DNA of 64,000 nucleotides from Neptunicoccus cionae (GCF_002860325.1 NZ_PKOJ01000001.1:992001-1056000); one strand, 5' to 3'. Positions 35,404 through 44,284 are shown, counted from the first letter of the stretch. Notes: generated by a model from the sequence alone, not told the origin. Numbers and translations are program-made.

Positions 35404-37185
35404 ATGCACGCCTATCGCAGCCACACCTGTTCCGAACTAAACGCGTCGAACGTGGGTGATACCGTGCGGCTCTCGGGCTGGGTACACCGCGTCCGCGATC
35501 ACGGCGGCATCCTGTTTATCGACCTGCGGGACCACTATGGCATCACGCAGGTTCTGGCCGACCCCGACAGCCCTGTGTTCAAGGACGTGGAAAAAGTCCG
35601 CTCCGAATGGGTGATCCGTATTGATGGCACCGTTATGGCACGCTCTCCCGAACTGGTGAATCCCAAGCTGCCCACGGGCGAGGTTGAAGTGTTCATCCGT
35701 GATCTGGAAGTGCTCGGTGAGGCAGCCGAACTGCCGCTGCCGGTATTCGGGGATCAGGAATACCCTGAGGAAACCCGCCTGAAATACCGCTTTATCGACC
35801 TGCGCCGTGAAAGCCTGCACGAAAACATCATGCTGCGTTCAAAGGTTGTGTCGTCCATCCGGCGTCGTATGGAAGGGCAGGGGTTCAACGAATTCCAGAC
35901 CCCGATCATCACCGCCAGCAGCCCTGAAGGGGCGCGCGACTTCCTCGTACCAAGCCGTCTGCATCCGGGCAAGTTCTACGCCCTGCCACAAGCCCCCCAG
36001 CAGTTCAAACAGCTGATCATGGTGGCCGGTTTTGACAAATACTTCCAAATCGCGCCGTGTTTCCGCGATGAAGATCCCCGCGCCGACCGGTCCCCGACCG
36101 ACTTTTACCAGTTGGATATGGAAATGTCCTTCGTCAGCCAGCAGGATGTGTTCGACACCATCGAACCCGTGCTGAAGGGGGTGATGGAAGAATTCGGCGG
36201 CGGGCGTCCTGTCAATCAGGAGTGGCCGCAGATCAGCTACAAAGATGCAGCGCTGTGGTACGGCTCGGACAAGCCGGACCTGCGCAACCCGATCAAGATG
36301 CAGGTGGTGTCCGAACATTTCGCCGGTTCCGGTTTCAAGATTTTCGCCTCCCTGCTGGAAAACGAGGGCACCGAAGTCCGCGCCATTCCGGCCCCGACAG
36401 GTGGCAGCCGCAAGTTCTGCGACCGCATGAACAAATTCGCCCAGCAAGAAGGCCTGCCCGGCATGGGGTACATCTTCTGGCGCGATCAGGGCGAAGGCAT
36501 GGAAGCGGCTGGGCCACTGGCTAAGAACATCGGCCCCGAACGCACCGAAGCCATCCGCCAGCAGCTAGGCCTTGGCGTGGGTGACGCAGCCTTCTTCCTC
36601 GGCGGTAAGCCAAGTGCTTTTGAAGGTGTTGCGGGGCGTGCGCGTAACGTGATCGGTGAAGAACTGGGTCTGACAGACAAGGACAAATTCGAGTTCTGCT
36701 GGATCGTCGATTTCCCGATGTACGAAAAAGACGAAGAAACCGGCAAGATCGATTTCTCGCACAACCCGTTCTCCATGCCGCAGGGCGGAATGGCGGATTT
36801 TGAGAATAAGGACCCGCTGGACATTCTTGGCTATCAATATGATCTGGCCTGTAACGGCTACGAGCTGATCTCCGGTGCGATCCGGAACCACAAGCCGGAA
36901 ATCATGTACAAAGCCTTTGAAATTGCAGGCTATCCGGCAGAGGAAGTGGACAAACGTTTCGGCGGTATGGTCAACGCCTTCACTTATGGCGCACCGCCCC
37001 ACGGGGGCTGTGCCACAGGGATCGACCGTCTGGTGATGCTGCTGGCCGATGAAAACAACATCCGTCAGGTCATCATGTTCCCGATGAACCAGCGGGCCGA
37101 AGACCTGATGCTGGGCGGACCGTCCGAGCCGACAAACGAACAGCTCCGCGAATTGGGCCTTCGGGTGTTGCCGCAAGAAAGCTGA
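35404..37185 (+). CDS. aspS: Aspartate-tRNA ligase (bacterial type)
   Basis: Class IIb aminoacyl-tRNA synthetase of 593 residues. The N-terminal OB anticodon-binding domain covers about residues 1-105 ([26 protein letters not shown]). The class II core follows, with motif 2 [19 protein letters not shown], the bacterial GAD insertion (about 280-420), and motif 3 [14 protein letters not shown]. In organisms lacking AsnRS and GlnRS this enzyme can be non-discriminating; that cannot be judged from this window. It is a single-gene unit with a very strong terminator. Confidence 0.97.
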   Translation: MHAYRSHTCSELNASNVGDTVRLSGWVHRVRDHGGILFIDLRDHYGITQVLADPDSPVFKDVEKVRSEWVIRIDGTVMARSPELVNPKLPTGEVEVFIRDLEVLGEAAELPLPVFGDQEYPEETRLKYRFIDLRRESLHENIMLRSKVVSSIRRRMEGQGFNEFQTPIITASSPEGARDFLVPSRLHPGKFYALPQAPQQFKQLIMVAGFDKYFQIAPCFRDEDPRADRSPTDFYQLDMEMSFVSQQDVFDTIEPVLKGVMEEFGGGRPVNQEWPQISYKDAALWYGSDKPDLRNPIKMQVVSEHFAGSGFKIFASLLENEGTEVRAIPAPTGGSRKFCDRMNKFAQQEGLPGMGYIFWRDQGEGMEAAGPLAKNIGPERTEAIRQQLGLGVGDAAFFLGGKPSAFEGVAGRARNVIGEELGLTDKDKFEFCWIVDFPMYEKDEETGKIDFSHNPFSMPQGGMADFENKDPLDILGYQYDLACNGYELISGAIRNHKPEIMYKAFEIAGYPAEEVDKRFGGMVNAFTYGAPPHGGCATGIDRLVMLLADENNIRQVIMFPMNQRAEDLMLGGPSEPTNEQLRELGLRVLPQES

Positions 37186-37200
37186 TCCGGAAGACGTTAC

Positions 37201-37241
37201 AAAAAAGGCGCGCGAAGTATAAACCTCGCGCGCCTTTTTTT
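37201..37241 (+). terminator. Rho-independent terminator of aspS
   Basis: Stem GGCGCGCGA / TCGCGCGCC with an A6 lead and T7 tail, so it may act in both directions (convergent with the L,D-transpeptidase gene). Confidence 0.92.
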
Positions 37242-37257
37242 ATTTCTTATCAGCGGT

Positions 37258-37875
37258 TCAACCCGTGACGTCAGACCCTATCGGCTTTTTCGGATAGAGC
37301 CCCTTGGGGTGCAGCACCACTTTGGATTTCATTTGCACGCGCTGGTAAAGATCCACCATATGGGCGTTCACCAGACGGGCGCAGCCGTTTGAGACATCCA
37401 GCCCGATGGTCTTAGGCTTGTTGGTGCCATGGATGCGCAGGAAGCTGTCGCCGCGGCCCGGATAGAACAGGTAAAGCGCGCGTGCTCCCAGCGGATTGTT
37501 CGGCCCGCCCGGCATTCCGTCTTCGAATTGTTTGTAGGATTTGGGATCACGCTCGATCATTTCGGGCGTTGGCGTCCAGCTTGGCCATTTCTTCTTGGCG
37601 CCCACAAAGAAACTGCCGCTTTCGTAAAGGGCATCGCGGCCAACACCTACGTAATAGCGGATTGCCTTGTTATCTTCCAGCATCAGGTAGAGCGAATAAT
37701 GGTCGGGTACCACGTGGACTTCACCGGGTGCACCGCCCTTGATGTTCACAACCCGTGGGGCAAGCACGTCCGGAATTGGCGGCTCGTTCGCAATTGTATT
37801 GTCGTAAGCAAAAACCGGACTTGCTGCGCAGGTCCCAACGGCAATTGTTCCAGCTATAAATTCGCGTCGTTTCAT
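37258..37875 (-). CDS. L,D-transpeptidase (YkuD domain), exported
   Basis: Periplasmic cell-wall cross-linking enzyme, 205 residues. The N terminus MKRREFIAGTIAVGTCAASPVFA is a Tat-like signal (RR followed by a hydrophobic stretch). The catalytic signature is complete: HGTNKPKTIGLDVSNGCARLVN with His149, Cys165 and Arg167. It resembles the ErfK/YbiS group that forms 3-3 cross-links or anchors lipoproteins. It is transcribed away from a 312-bp regulatory gap with three palindromes. Confidence 0.93.
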   Translation of the reverse strand: MKRREFIAGTIAVGTCAASPVFAYDNTIANEPPIPDVLAPRVVNIKGGAPGEVHVVPDHYSLYLMLEDNKAIRYYVGVGRDALYESGSFFVGAKKKWPSWTPTPEMIERDPKSYKQFEDGMPGGPNNPLGARALYLFYPGRGDSFLRIHGTNKPKTIGLDVSNGCARLVNAHMVDLYQRVQMKSKVVLHPKGLYPKKPIGSDVTG

Positions 37876-37921
37876 AGTGTTCCCTTTACTGATAGTGGGA
37901 ATCTAGCTGTCGTCGGGCATT

Positions 37922-37936
37922 TGTAAATAATTTACA
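37922..37936. promoter_or_regulatory. Perfect palindrome TGTAAATAATTTACA
   Basis: A 15-bp dyad (7-1-7) 47 bp before the L,D-transpeptidase start, the position expected of an operator. The binding protein is unknown. Confidence 0.45.
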
Positions 37937-38023
37937 GCGGTTTTCTGGCGTGTGTGGCTTTTGGCGTCGGTTGCGAGACAGGCGATGGAGCCAAGAAAAT
38001 AAGGCGTTTAAAGCCGAAAAGCA

Positions 38024-38053
38024 TTGCATTTTGCAAAGAAATGATTATCATTT
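38024..38053. promoter_or_regulatory. Two adjacent palindromes, one Fur-box-like
   Basis: TTGCA-TTT-TGCAA (38024-38036) is followed 2 bp later by AAATGAT-T-ATCATTT (38039-38053). The second resembles the core of Fur-family sites (TGATTATCA). They lie about 135 bp before the hpaR-like start. Metal regulation is only a suggestion. Confidence 0.4.
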
Positions 38054-38187
38054 ATAGTATTCCACGCCTTTCAACTAACAAAGATTTTATGCGTCTTTCC
38101 GGTGCAGCCCTTTGATTCAGAAAGGCTTATTGCGTCGATTTGTTGAATACGGACGATGCTGGCGCCCTCACAGAAGGTTTGACGATC

Positions 38188-38646
38188 ATGCAAGATCGAA
38201 ATGCCTTGGCTGGGTTTAGGCCGATGAACAGAACACTTCCAATACTGTTGTCCCGCGCACGGGATACTTTGCTGCACTACTGGCGGCCGAAGCTGACCGA
38301 AATCGGCTTTACCGAACAGCAATGGCGGGTGATGCGTGTGGTTGCCGAGAAAGATCGTATTGATATCAGCAGCTTGGCGGAAGCCACGGCAATGCACATG
38401 CCAAGCGTAACACGTATTTTGCAGGTGCTGGAAGACATTGGAATGATTGAACGCTGGCGTGACCCCCATGATTCGCGCCGTTCCTGGGTAAAAGCGACGC
38501 AAAAGGCGCATGATCTGATGGCAGATTGCCTTGAGGCGTCGAACGACATGTACAGTGAAATTGAAAAACGCTTCAGTGCCGAAAAAATGGAGCAGTTACT
38601 GGATCTGCTGCAAGAGTTTTCAGAGCTTCGATCGCGGGACCGGTGA
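38188..38646 (+). CDS. MarR-family regulator, HpaR-like
   Basis: Winged-helix regulator. The ATG at 38188 (MQDRNALAGFRPMNRTLPILLSRAR) gives 152 residues, the usual HpaR length; the TTG at 38140 would add an atypical tail. The MarR core is clear: GFTEQQWRVMRVVAEKDRIDISSLAEATAMHMPSVTRILQVLEDIGMIERWRDPHDSR. HpaR proteins repress homoprotocatechuate (4-hydroxyphenylacetate) degradation genes, but no such genes are in this window. The target may be the neighbouring IclR/TRAP genes or a distant operon. Confidence 0.85.
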   Translation: MQDRNALAGFRPMNRTLPILLSRARDTLLHYWRPKLTEIGFTEQQWRVMRVVAEKDRIDISSLAEATAMHMPSVTRILQVLEDIGMIERWRDPHDSRRSWVKATQKAHDLMADCLEASNDMYSEIEKRFSAEKMEQLLDLLQEFSELRSRDR

Positions 38647-38760
38647 TTGTCGCAGAGCAGTCTAATTCCCAATAGGGAACACAGAGACGTTTAAGACCGA
38701 TTCCCGCTCAAATTGCCGTAACGCAACATCCCGAAAGCAGGCGAATCCAGTCGCAAACCC

Positions 38761-38788
38761 TTTGGAATTTATGCGTTTAAAGTATAAT
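38761..38788 (+). promoter_or_regulatory. Probable promoter of the iclR-type gene
   Basis: Perfect -10 TATAAT at 38783-38788, with a weak -35 TTTGGA at 38761-38766 (16-bp spacer). The start codon is 50 bp downstream, with the dyad at 38801-38816 in the initial transcribed region. Confidence 0.5.
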
Positions 38789-38800
38789 AAAGTGGAATTG

Positions 38801-38816
38801 GCCGGTATTGACCGGC
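38801..38816. promoter_or_regulatory. Operator candidate GCCGGT-ATTG-ACCGGC
   Basis: A perfect 6-bp-arm dyad just downstream of the TATAAT box and 21 bp before the IclR-family start codon. The position suggests autorepression. Confidence 0.5.
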
Positions 38817-38837
38817 TCTGTTACGTAAGGCCCGATC

Positions 38838-39692
38838 ATGCCCAAATCCGCCAGAACCGAACTTGCCTCGCGGGGGGTGCAATCCATTGAAACGGGGGGC
38901 CGTATCCTGCGGGAATTGGCAAATGCGCAGGGGCCGATCAAACTGCGGGATCTGGCAGAGCAGTTGAACGTGGCTCCGGCACAGCTTCATCCCTATCTGG
39001 TCAGCTTTCGGGCTATGGAGATGGTGGAGCAGACAGCCCGTGGAACCTATCAACTCGGACCGTTTGCGCTGCATATCGGATTGGCGCGCCTGCGTGGACA
39101 GAATGCCTATCGCGATACGATAGCGCAGGTGGCAGATCTGGCCGACAGTCTCGGGCTGATGGTGTCGGTTGCTGTTTGGGGGGCGCAGGGGCCGACCATT
39201 ACTTATGTTCAGGAATTTGCGTCGCGGATCCATGCGAATGTACAGGTGGGAGGGGTGTATAACATGACAGTCACCGCCACCGGACGTGTATTTGCGGCTT
39301 TCCTGCCGAAAACCATGACGGCACCGGTGATCGACCGTGAGATGGCGGACGAGGATTTTCGCCGCCGTGCCCTGTTCGAGATAGACGCAGCTGCCTATGA
39401 GAAGTCTGTGGCCGAAACCAAAGATGCGGGCTATGCGATCACGCAGGACATGCCAATTCCCGGAGTCTCCGCCGTGGCAGCGCCGGTTTTCGACCATACT
39501 GGCGCTTTGCAATTATGTGTGACAGCCATCGGCCCGACAGGGATGATTGATCTTGACCCCGAGGGGGAAACGACGACGAAACTGCTTGCTTTTACGCGAA
39601 AACTTTCGCGGGATTTCGGCCACGATGCCGCCAGTGCGGAAACAGATCCGGTCAGTTTAACAAGACAGGTGAACGCGGTGTTGCAACAATAA
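38838..39692 (+). CDS. IclR-family transcriptional regulator
   Basis: A 284-residue regulator. The N-terminal winged helix (about 15-75: IETGGRILRELANAQGPIKLRDLAEQLNVAPAQLHPYLVSFRAMEMVEQ) is followed by the IclR GAF-like effector domain (about 95-275; FALHIGLARLRGQ, YNMTVTATGRVFAAFLP). The middle of the effector domain contains 'AETKDAGYAITQDMPIPGVSAVAAPVFD', typical of the family. It sits directly upstream of, and in line with, a TRAP transporter operon and is probably its regulator (inference). Confidence 0.9.
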   Translation: MPKSARTELASRGVQSIETGGRILRELANAQGPIKLRDLAEQLNVAPAQLHPYLVSFRAMEMVEQTARGTYQLGPFALHIGLARLRGQNAYRDTIAQVADLADSLGLMVSVAVWGAQGPTITYVQEFASRIHANVQVGGVYNMTVTATGRVFAAFLPKTMTAPVIDREMADEDFRRRALFEIDAAAYEKSVAETKDAGYAITQDMPIPGVSAVAAPVFDHTGALQLCVTAIGPTGMIDLDPEGETTTKLLAFTRKLSRDFGHDAASAETDPVSLTRQVNAVLQQ

Positions 39693-39816
39693 TCGGGGCC
39701 GTACGGCGCCGCTTTGACACCTGCCAATTGCTGTGCAAGCTACTGTTAAGGCGCTGGCAAGGCGATGAATTCTGCGTGACGCACCGTCCCGTCGGCGCCC
39801 CTTCGTATGGCTACGC

Positions 39817-39852
39817 TATTGGCATGGACAATGGCGGCCAATTTTGCCAATA
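39817..39852. promoter_or_regulatory. Inverted repeat TATTGGCA-N20-TGCCAATA before dctP
   Basis: Perfect 8-bp arms 82 bp upstream of the TRAP binding-protein start. It is a candidate binding site for the IclR-type regulator, or a looped operator. Confidence 0.4.
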
Positions 39853-39933
39853 CCCCGAAAATCGGTAACGCGCAGGACCAGACCATTTGTCGGCTACTGC
39901 GCAGTGCGTATCCAATACCAAAGGAGATCGTTT

Positions 39934-41028
39934 ATGGATCGTCGTTCTTTTATCTCTAAAGCCGGTGTGCTGGGTGTGGGGGCTGCGGCTTCGACTCTGG
40001 CGGCGCCTGCAGTTGCGCAGGGCAACATCACATGGCGCATGGTCACAACCTGGCCAAAGAACTTTCCGGGCCTCGGCGTCAGCGCACAGCGTCTGGCAGA
40101 TCGGATTACCGCTGCTTCTGCGGGCCGTCTGACGATCAAGGTCTATTCTGCTGGCGAACTGGTTCCACCGCTTCAAAGCCTTGATGCGGTCATCGACGGC
40201 GCTGCAGAGATGAGCCACGGTGCGGCTTACTACTGGCAGAACAAATCTCCGGCCCTGACCTTCTTTACCGGTGTACCCTACGGTATGACCTCCCGCGAAC
40301 TGACAGCTTGGGTCCGTTACATGGGCGGTCAGGAAATCTGGGACGACATCTACGACCAGTTCGGCCTTCAGGGCTTCCTGTCCGGCGATACCGGCACACA
40401 GGCGGGTGGCTGGTTCAAGAACGAACTGACCGGCGTTGATTCCGTTTCCGGCCTGCGTTTCCGCACGCCGGGTCTGGGCGGACGTGTTTGGGAAAAACTT
40501 GGCGCGACCGTTACAAACATGGCGGCTGGCGAAATTTTCCAAGCGCTTCAATCCGGTACACTTGATGCAGCCGAATTCGTTGGTCCTTACAACGATCTGG
40601 CGCTCGGCTTCTATCAGGTTGCGAAGAATTACTATTTCCCGAGCTTCACAGAGCCGGGTCTGGCCACCGAACTGGTTGTGGACAAGAAAAAGTATCAAGC
40701 GCTGCCGGAAGACCTGCAAGCCATCGTGCGCGATGTCTGTCAGGCTGAATACGACCAGCTTGCTTCTGACTTCTATGCCAATGACCCACGGGCGCTGCAA
40801 ACTCTGGTTAACGAGCATGGTGTGAACATCCGTCAGTTCCCCGAAGAAATCCTGAAAGCCGGTGCAGATGCTGCGAGCGAGATCATGGCGGGTATGCGGG
40901 ATTCCGACGATGCGCTGGTCAAACGGACAGCAGAGAGCTTCATCGAATCCCTCAACATCCTGCGCCAGCGCTCCCAGTCTACCGACGGGGCTTTCGTAAA
41001 CGCGCGGGAAAAATACTTTAAAATCTGA
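39934..41028 (+). CDS. TRAP transporter substrate-binding protein (DctP/TakP-like)
   Basis: Periplasmic solute receptor of a TRAP transporter. The ATG at 39934 follows AAGGAGA and gives 364 residues. The N terminus MDRRSFISKAGVLGVGAAAS...AAPAVAQ is a Tat-type signal. The mature part (NITWRMVTTWPKNFPGLGV; GLRFRTPGLGGRVWEKLGAT; DAAEFVGPYND) matches the TakP group, which binds 2-oxo acids with a metal ion. A 2-oxo acid or lactate is the best guess. It is followed by a strong terminator-like hairpin before the permease genes. Confidence 0.91.
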   Translation: MDRRSFISKAGVLGVGAAASTLAAPAVAQGNITWRMVTTWPKNFPGLGVSAQRLADRITAASAGRLTIKVYSAGELVPPLQSLDAVIDGAAEMSHGAAYYWQNKSPALTFFTGVPYGMTSRELTAWVRYMGGQEIWDDIYDQFGLQGFLSGDTGTQAGGWFKNELTGVDSVSGLRFRTPGLGGRVWEKLGATVTNMAAGEIFQALQSGTLDAAEFVGPYNDLALGFYQVAKNYYFPSFTEPGLATELVVDKKKYQALPEDLQAIVRDVCQAEYDQLASDFYANDPRALQTLVNEHGVNIRQFPEEILKAGADAASEIMAGMRDSDDALVKRTAESFIESLNILRQRSQSTDGAFVNAREKYFKI

Positions 41029-41100
41029 TCACGGAGAAGATTGCGCGGCTGGCGGGACAGTGGTCCCTGACCGCCGCGCGATCCTTTTGATCCGAACAGC

Positions 41101-41130
41101 ACCCGCCGGGCCCCCCGGCGGGTGTTTTCC
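41101..41130 (+). terminator. Hairpin between dctP-like and dctQ-like genes
   Basis: A 10-bp GC-only-rich stem ACCCGCCGGG / CCCGGCGGGT, loop CCC, then TGTTTTCC. It is probably a partial terminator or a 3'-end stabiliser, giving more receptor than permease mRNA. Confidence 0.75.
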
Positions 41131-41295
41131 GTTTGGAGCGTTGCTGAAAGGGGCCGTGGCGCAGGTTGTATCACAGAGCCGTGACTTCTTACAGAAAAGC
41201 AGTGTTTTTCCATCAAAACCCGTATTTTTACGCCTTCTCGCTCTTGCATCACCCTGCACCAGCGGGGAAAAGGCAGCGAAAGAGGAGGCGTCTTT

Positions 41296-41862
41296 ATGCA
41301 ATTCTTAGCGCTTTGTGCGGGCATCATCTGCCATATAAACAACGGTTTGGGGAAAGCCTTTGCTTGGCTGTCCCTTGGCATCGTTCTGGTCTGTTTTACA
41401 GTGGTCGTGCAGCGGTATGTTTTTGCGATCAGCTACGTCTGGATGCAGGACCTCTATATCTGGTTGAACGGGGCGATGTTTACGGGGGTGGCCGGATTTG
41501 CCCTGCTGCGGAATGATCATGTGCGGGTGGATATTTTCTATCGCCCAGCCAGTATCCGCACCAAGGCAATCATTGATCTGACAGGGGTTGTCGTGTTTCT
41601 GCTGCCCTTCACATGGGTGGTCTACACCTACAGTATGCCTTTTGTGACGCGGGCGTGGGGCTATTACGAAGCTTCGGCCAATGTGGGCGGGATGCCCGGC
41701 CTGTTCATCCTCAAGAGCTTTATCATCGGTTTTGCAATCCTGCTGGCCCTTCAGGGGGTGGCAATGGTGGTGCGCTCGATCCTCGTGCTTGGCGGGCGGC
41801 CCGAACTTGTGCCGCCACAGATCCGCTATGGCGCAGCCGCAGCCGAAACCCCAGACGTGTAA
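41296..41862 (+). CDS. TRAP transporter small permease (DctQ-like)
   Basis: Small membrane subunit with 188 residues and four hydrophobic segments. 'FAISYVWMQDLYIWLNGAMFTGVAGFALLRNDHVRVDIFY' is a strong DctQ signature (the W-x-x-E/Q and D-H-V-R-V-D region). It forms the membrane unit with the large permease encoded 12 bp downstream. The ATG at 41296 is used. There is a good purine-rich stretch (AAAGAGGAGGC) upstream. Confidence 0.9.
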   Translation: MQFLALCAGIICHINNGLGKAFAWLSLGIVLVCFTVVVQRYVFAISYVWMQDLYIWLNGAMFTGVAGFALLRNDHVRVDIFYRPASIRTKAIIDLTGVVVFLLPFTWVVYTYSMPFVTRAWGYYEASANVGGMPGLFILKSFIIGFAILLALQGVAMVVRSILVLGGRPELVPPQIRYGAAAAETPDV

Positions 41863-41874
41863 GAGAGAAATCCA

Positions 41875-43266
41875 ATGGATCCAGTACTAATCGGCGAGCT
41901 CCTCTCGGGGCTGATGTTTTTTGGCATTATCGGCTTTCTCCTGCTCGGATTTCCTGTGGCTTTTACGCTGGCAGGGGTCTCTTTGCTGTTCGGCTTGATG
42001 GGGATGGCTTTCGGGGTGTTTGACCCCAGTAACTTCGGTTCTTTGCCAAACCGCTATATCGGTTTCATGACGAACGAGGTTCTGGTGGCGGTGCCGCTGT
42101 TCATTTTTATGGGCGTGATGCTGGAACGTTCCAACATTGCGGAGCAACTGCTTTTGACAATGGGCAAGCTGTTCGGCTCCCTGCGGGGCGGTCTCGGCTT
42201 TTCGGTGGTGATCGTTGGGGCCATGCTGGCGGCATCTACTGGGGTTGTCGGGGCGACTGTGGTGACTATGGGGCTGATCTCCCTGCCAGCGATGCTGCGG
42301 GCGGGGTATGATCCCAAACTTGCGACAGGAGTGATCTGTGCCAGCGGCACGCTTGGACAGATTATTCCACCTTCTACAGTGCTGATCTTTATGGGCGATA
42401 TGCTGTCCGGCATTAACAGTCAGGTGCAGATGGCCAAGGGCAATTTTGCACCGACTCCTGTGTCTGTTGGCGATCTCTTTGCCGGAGCCCTGCTGCCCGG
42501 TGTGCTGCTGGTCGGGCTGTATCTGGCCTATGTGGCCTTCAAAGCCTTTACCGACCCGCAAAGCTGCCCTGCGATGCCGGTTTCCGAGGAAGAGAAGCGA
42601 GGCCTTTTGCGGGAGGTCTTTGTCGCGCTGGTGCCGCCGTTCCTGCTGATCATGGCAGTGCTCGGGTCCATCCTTGGTGGTATCGCCACCCCGACCGAAG
42701 CGGCCTCTGTCGGGGCTGTAGGTGCGATGGTGCTGGCGGCGCTACGCTGGCGGCTGTCGTTTGCGGTGCTGAAGGATACAGTGATTTCTGCGGCAACGAT
42801 TACCAGTATGGTGTTTGTAATCCTGATGGGTGCATCAGTGTTTTCGATTGTGTTCCGTCTGATGGGCGGGGACGATCTGGTGCACGAATTCCTGTCGAAC
42901 CTGCCTGGTGGAACGCTGATGGCGGTGGCGGTAGTGATGGCGATCATGTTCGTGCTCGGCTTCATCCTCGACACGTTCGAAATTATCTTCATCGTGATTC
43001 CGATCACCGCTCCGATCCTGCTGGCACTAGACGTGGACCCGATTTGGCTGGGTGTGATTGTGGGGGTTAACCTGCAAACATCCTTCCTGACCCCGCCCTT
43101 CGGCTTTGCGCTGTTCTACCTGCGCGGGGTGGCGCCGGACGGTTTGCCAACCTCCGCAATCTACAAGGGCATCCTGCCATTTGTCCTGCTTCAAATCGTG
43201 GCGATTGCCTGCCTGTTCCTGTTCCCCCAGATCGTGACATGGCTGCCCAAGGTGATCTCGGGCTGA
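41875..43266 (+). CDS. TRAP transporter large permease (DctM-like)
   Basis: Sodium-coupled transport subunit of the TRAP system, 463 residues with about 12 membrane segments. The DctM signature is visible: NRYIGFMTNEVLVAVPLFIFMGVMLERSNIAEQLL, ATVVTMGLISLPAMLRAGYDPKLATGVICASGTLGQIIPPS, and the last third with GVIVGVNLQTSFLTPPFGFALFYLRG. It is somewhat longer than minimal DctM (about 425), typical of the TakM branch. It ends the operon, with a terminator at 43297. Confidence 0.92.
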   Translation: MDPVLIGELLSGLMFFGIIGFLLLGFPVAFTLAGVSLLFGLMGMAFGVFDPSNFGSLPNRYIGFMTNEVLVAVPLFIFMGVMLERSNIAEQLLLTMGKLFGSLRGGLGFSVVIVGAMLAASTGVVGATVVTMGLISLPAMLRAGYDPKLATGVICASGTLGQIIPPSTVLIFMGDMLSGINSQVQMAKGNFAPTPVSVGDLFAGALLPGVLLVGLYLAYVAFKAFTDPQSCPAMPVSEEEKRGLLREVFVALVPPFLLIMAVLGSILGGIATPTEAASVGAVGAMVLAALRWRLSFAVLKDTVISAATITSMVFVILMGASVFSIVFRLMGGDDLVHEFLSNLPGGTLMAVAVVMAIMFVLGFILDTFEIIFIVIPITAPILLALDVDPIWLGVIVGVNLQTSFLTPPFGFALFYLRGVAPDGLPTSAIYKGILPFVLLQIVAIACLFLFPQIVTWLPKVISG

Positions 43267-43296
43267 CGCTGTACCACAACAGCTCTAACACCTATT

Positions 43297-43328
43297 AAGG
43301 CCGTCTGTGATCCCGCAGGCGGCCTTTT
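43297..43328 (+). terminator. Terminator of the TRAP operon
   Basis: An 11-bp stem AAGGCCGTCTG / CAGGCGGCCTT (one G-U pair), followed by TTTTCT. Confidence 0.8.
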
Positions 43329-43517
43329 CTAAACGGAAAGGGCAGGAGACATCGAAGAACCAGCCCTCAGCATTACCTGAAGCAATCCGTGCCGAGCCTC
43401 GTAGTAATGATGAAGCTTTGTCCTGTCATGGCACGCGAAGGAATCTTCGAAGGTGTTCTGCGCTGGAAGTCGGCTGTACGGAAAAACGGACGTTCACGTA
43501 GATTGCGCAAAGGTCCG

Positions 43518-44012
43518 CTATTTGAGTCGCAGGTCGTTCGGGTTTTGTCGGGCGACCAAATAGACACGCCACGCATGGACGACCCTGCTTGCCCAGAAAA
43601 AGAAAGGCGAAAAGATTCCGTTTTGTTTGGCCTTACGGTCCGACAGGACACGTTGCGCAGGAAAGTGGCCGTGGGATGCGGCCGAGATCAGGAACCCTTC
43701 AGCTTGACCTGCTTCGCCACAATCTGCCATCGCCTGATAGACATAGTAGCCCATTGCAGGATCACCGGCGTCTTCCAGCCAGCCGACAATTTTGTGCACA
43801 GCGGTCATGTCCTCTGCAGCCAGAGACAGCATGGCCACCTCTCGCAGAACAGGGTTCAAATCTCCGAACTTTGACGTGATCAGTACATCGCGCCTTTGAA
43901 TGAGTTCGTCTTTATCGCCCGAAAAGCTGCGCAAACCCTCGCGGCCATATTCCAAAAGGGTCGCCAAGTCCCAACTTTCAATTTCCTGCTCGGTCAGAAG
44001 CAATCTCGACAT
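43518..44012 (-). CDS. Hypothetical protein with SEL1/TPR-like repeat
   Basis: A 164-residue protein with start MSRLLLTEQEIES at 44012 and GAGAGG six bases upstream; the frame continues to 44033. It is mostly helical. GDPAMGYYVYQAMADCGEAGQAEGFLISAASHGHFPAQR looks like one or two SEL1/TPR-type repeats. The C-terminal part has an aromatic, basic stretch (FFFWASRVVHAWRVYLVARQNP) that may be a membrane or peripheral anchor. No function is assigned. It is convergent with the TRAP operon and lies beside the tRNA-Gly pair. The 190 bp after its stop (43329-43517) contain nothing I recognise. Confidence 0.6.
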   Translation of the reverse strand: MSRLLLTEQEIESWDLATLLEYGREGLRSFSGDKDELIQRRDVLITSKFGDLNPVLREVAMLSLAAEDMTAVHKIVGWLEDAGDPAMGYYVYQAMADCGEAGQAEGFLISAASHGHFPAQRVLSDRKAKQNGIFSPFFFWASRVVHAWRVYLVARQNPNDLRLK

Positions 44013-44228
44013 GGCAAACCTCTCGAAAAACATTGACCTCCAAATGCGCCGCGGCGGCGGTCAGAAACCTATTGCTTTAAAAAGACTAATATCGGGAGCA
44101 ATTTATGACAACGCTTGCATCTGGAAAGCGATATTGGATGGAATGCGGCATAGCTGCATCAGGCGTTAGCACTCACAGTTGGTGGTGTGTTATGCGGTGC
44201 TGAAATTGCCTAACCGCATCACCGAAAC

Positions 44229-44257
44229 ACAAAAGGCCACCCGAAGGCGGCCTTTGT
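44229..44257 (-). terminator. Terminator of downstream tRNA-Gly copy
   Basis: On the minus strand, stem AAAGGCCGCC / GGTGGCCTTT around CTTCG, followed by T-rich sequence. It is repeated exactly 206 bp away. Confidence 0.75.
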
Positions 44258-44284
44258 ATCATCCTGCCGAAGCAGGCTACGAAT

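Larger units (their letters stand above)
37876..38187. other. Palindrome-rich divergent intergenic region
   Basis: 312 bp between the L,D-transpeptidase and hpaR-like genes. It holds three perfect odd palindromes: TGTAAAT-A-ATTTACA (37922-37936), TTGCA-TTT-TGCAA (38024-38036) and AAATGAT-T-ATCATTT (38039-38053). No coding frame is supported. Confidence 0.6.

Noticed and set aside
38039-38053. Firm call of a Fur box
   Set aside because: The dyad resembles part of a Fur site but is shorter than the 19-bp consensus, and alphaproteobacterial iron and manganese regulators use other motifs.
43373-43874. Frames on both strands between the TRAP terminator and the SEL1-like gene, looked at as possible transposase or resistance-gene remnants
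   Set aside because: No domain or motif could be recognised, and the + frame overlaps the better-supported minus gene.
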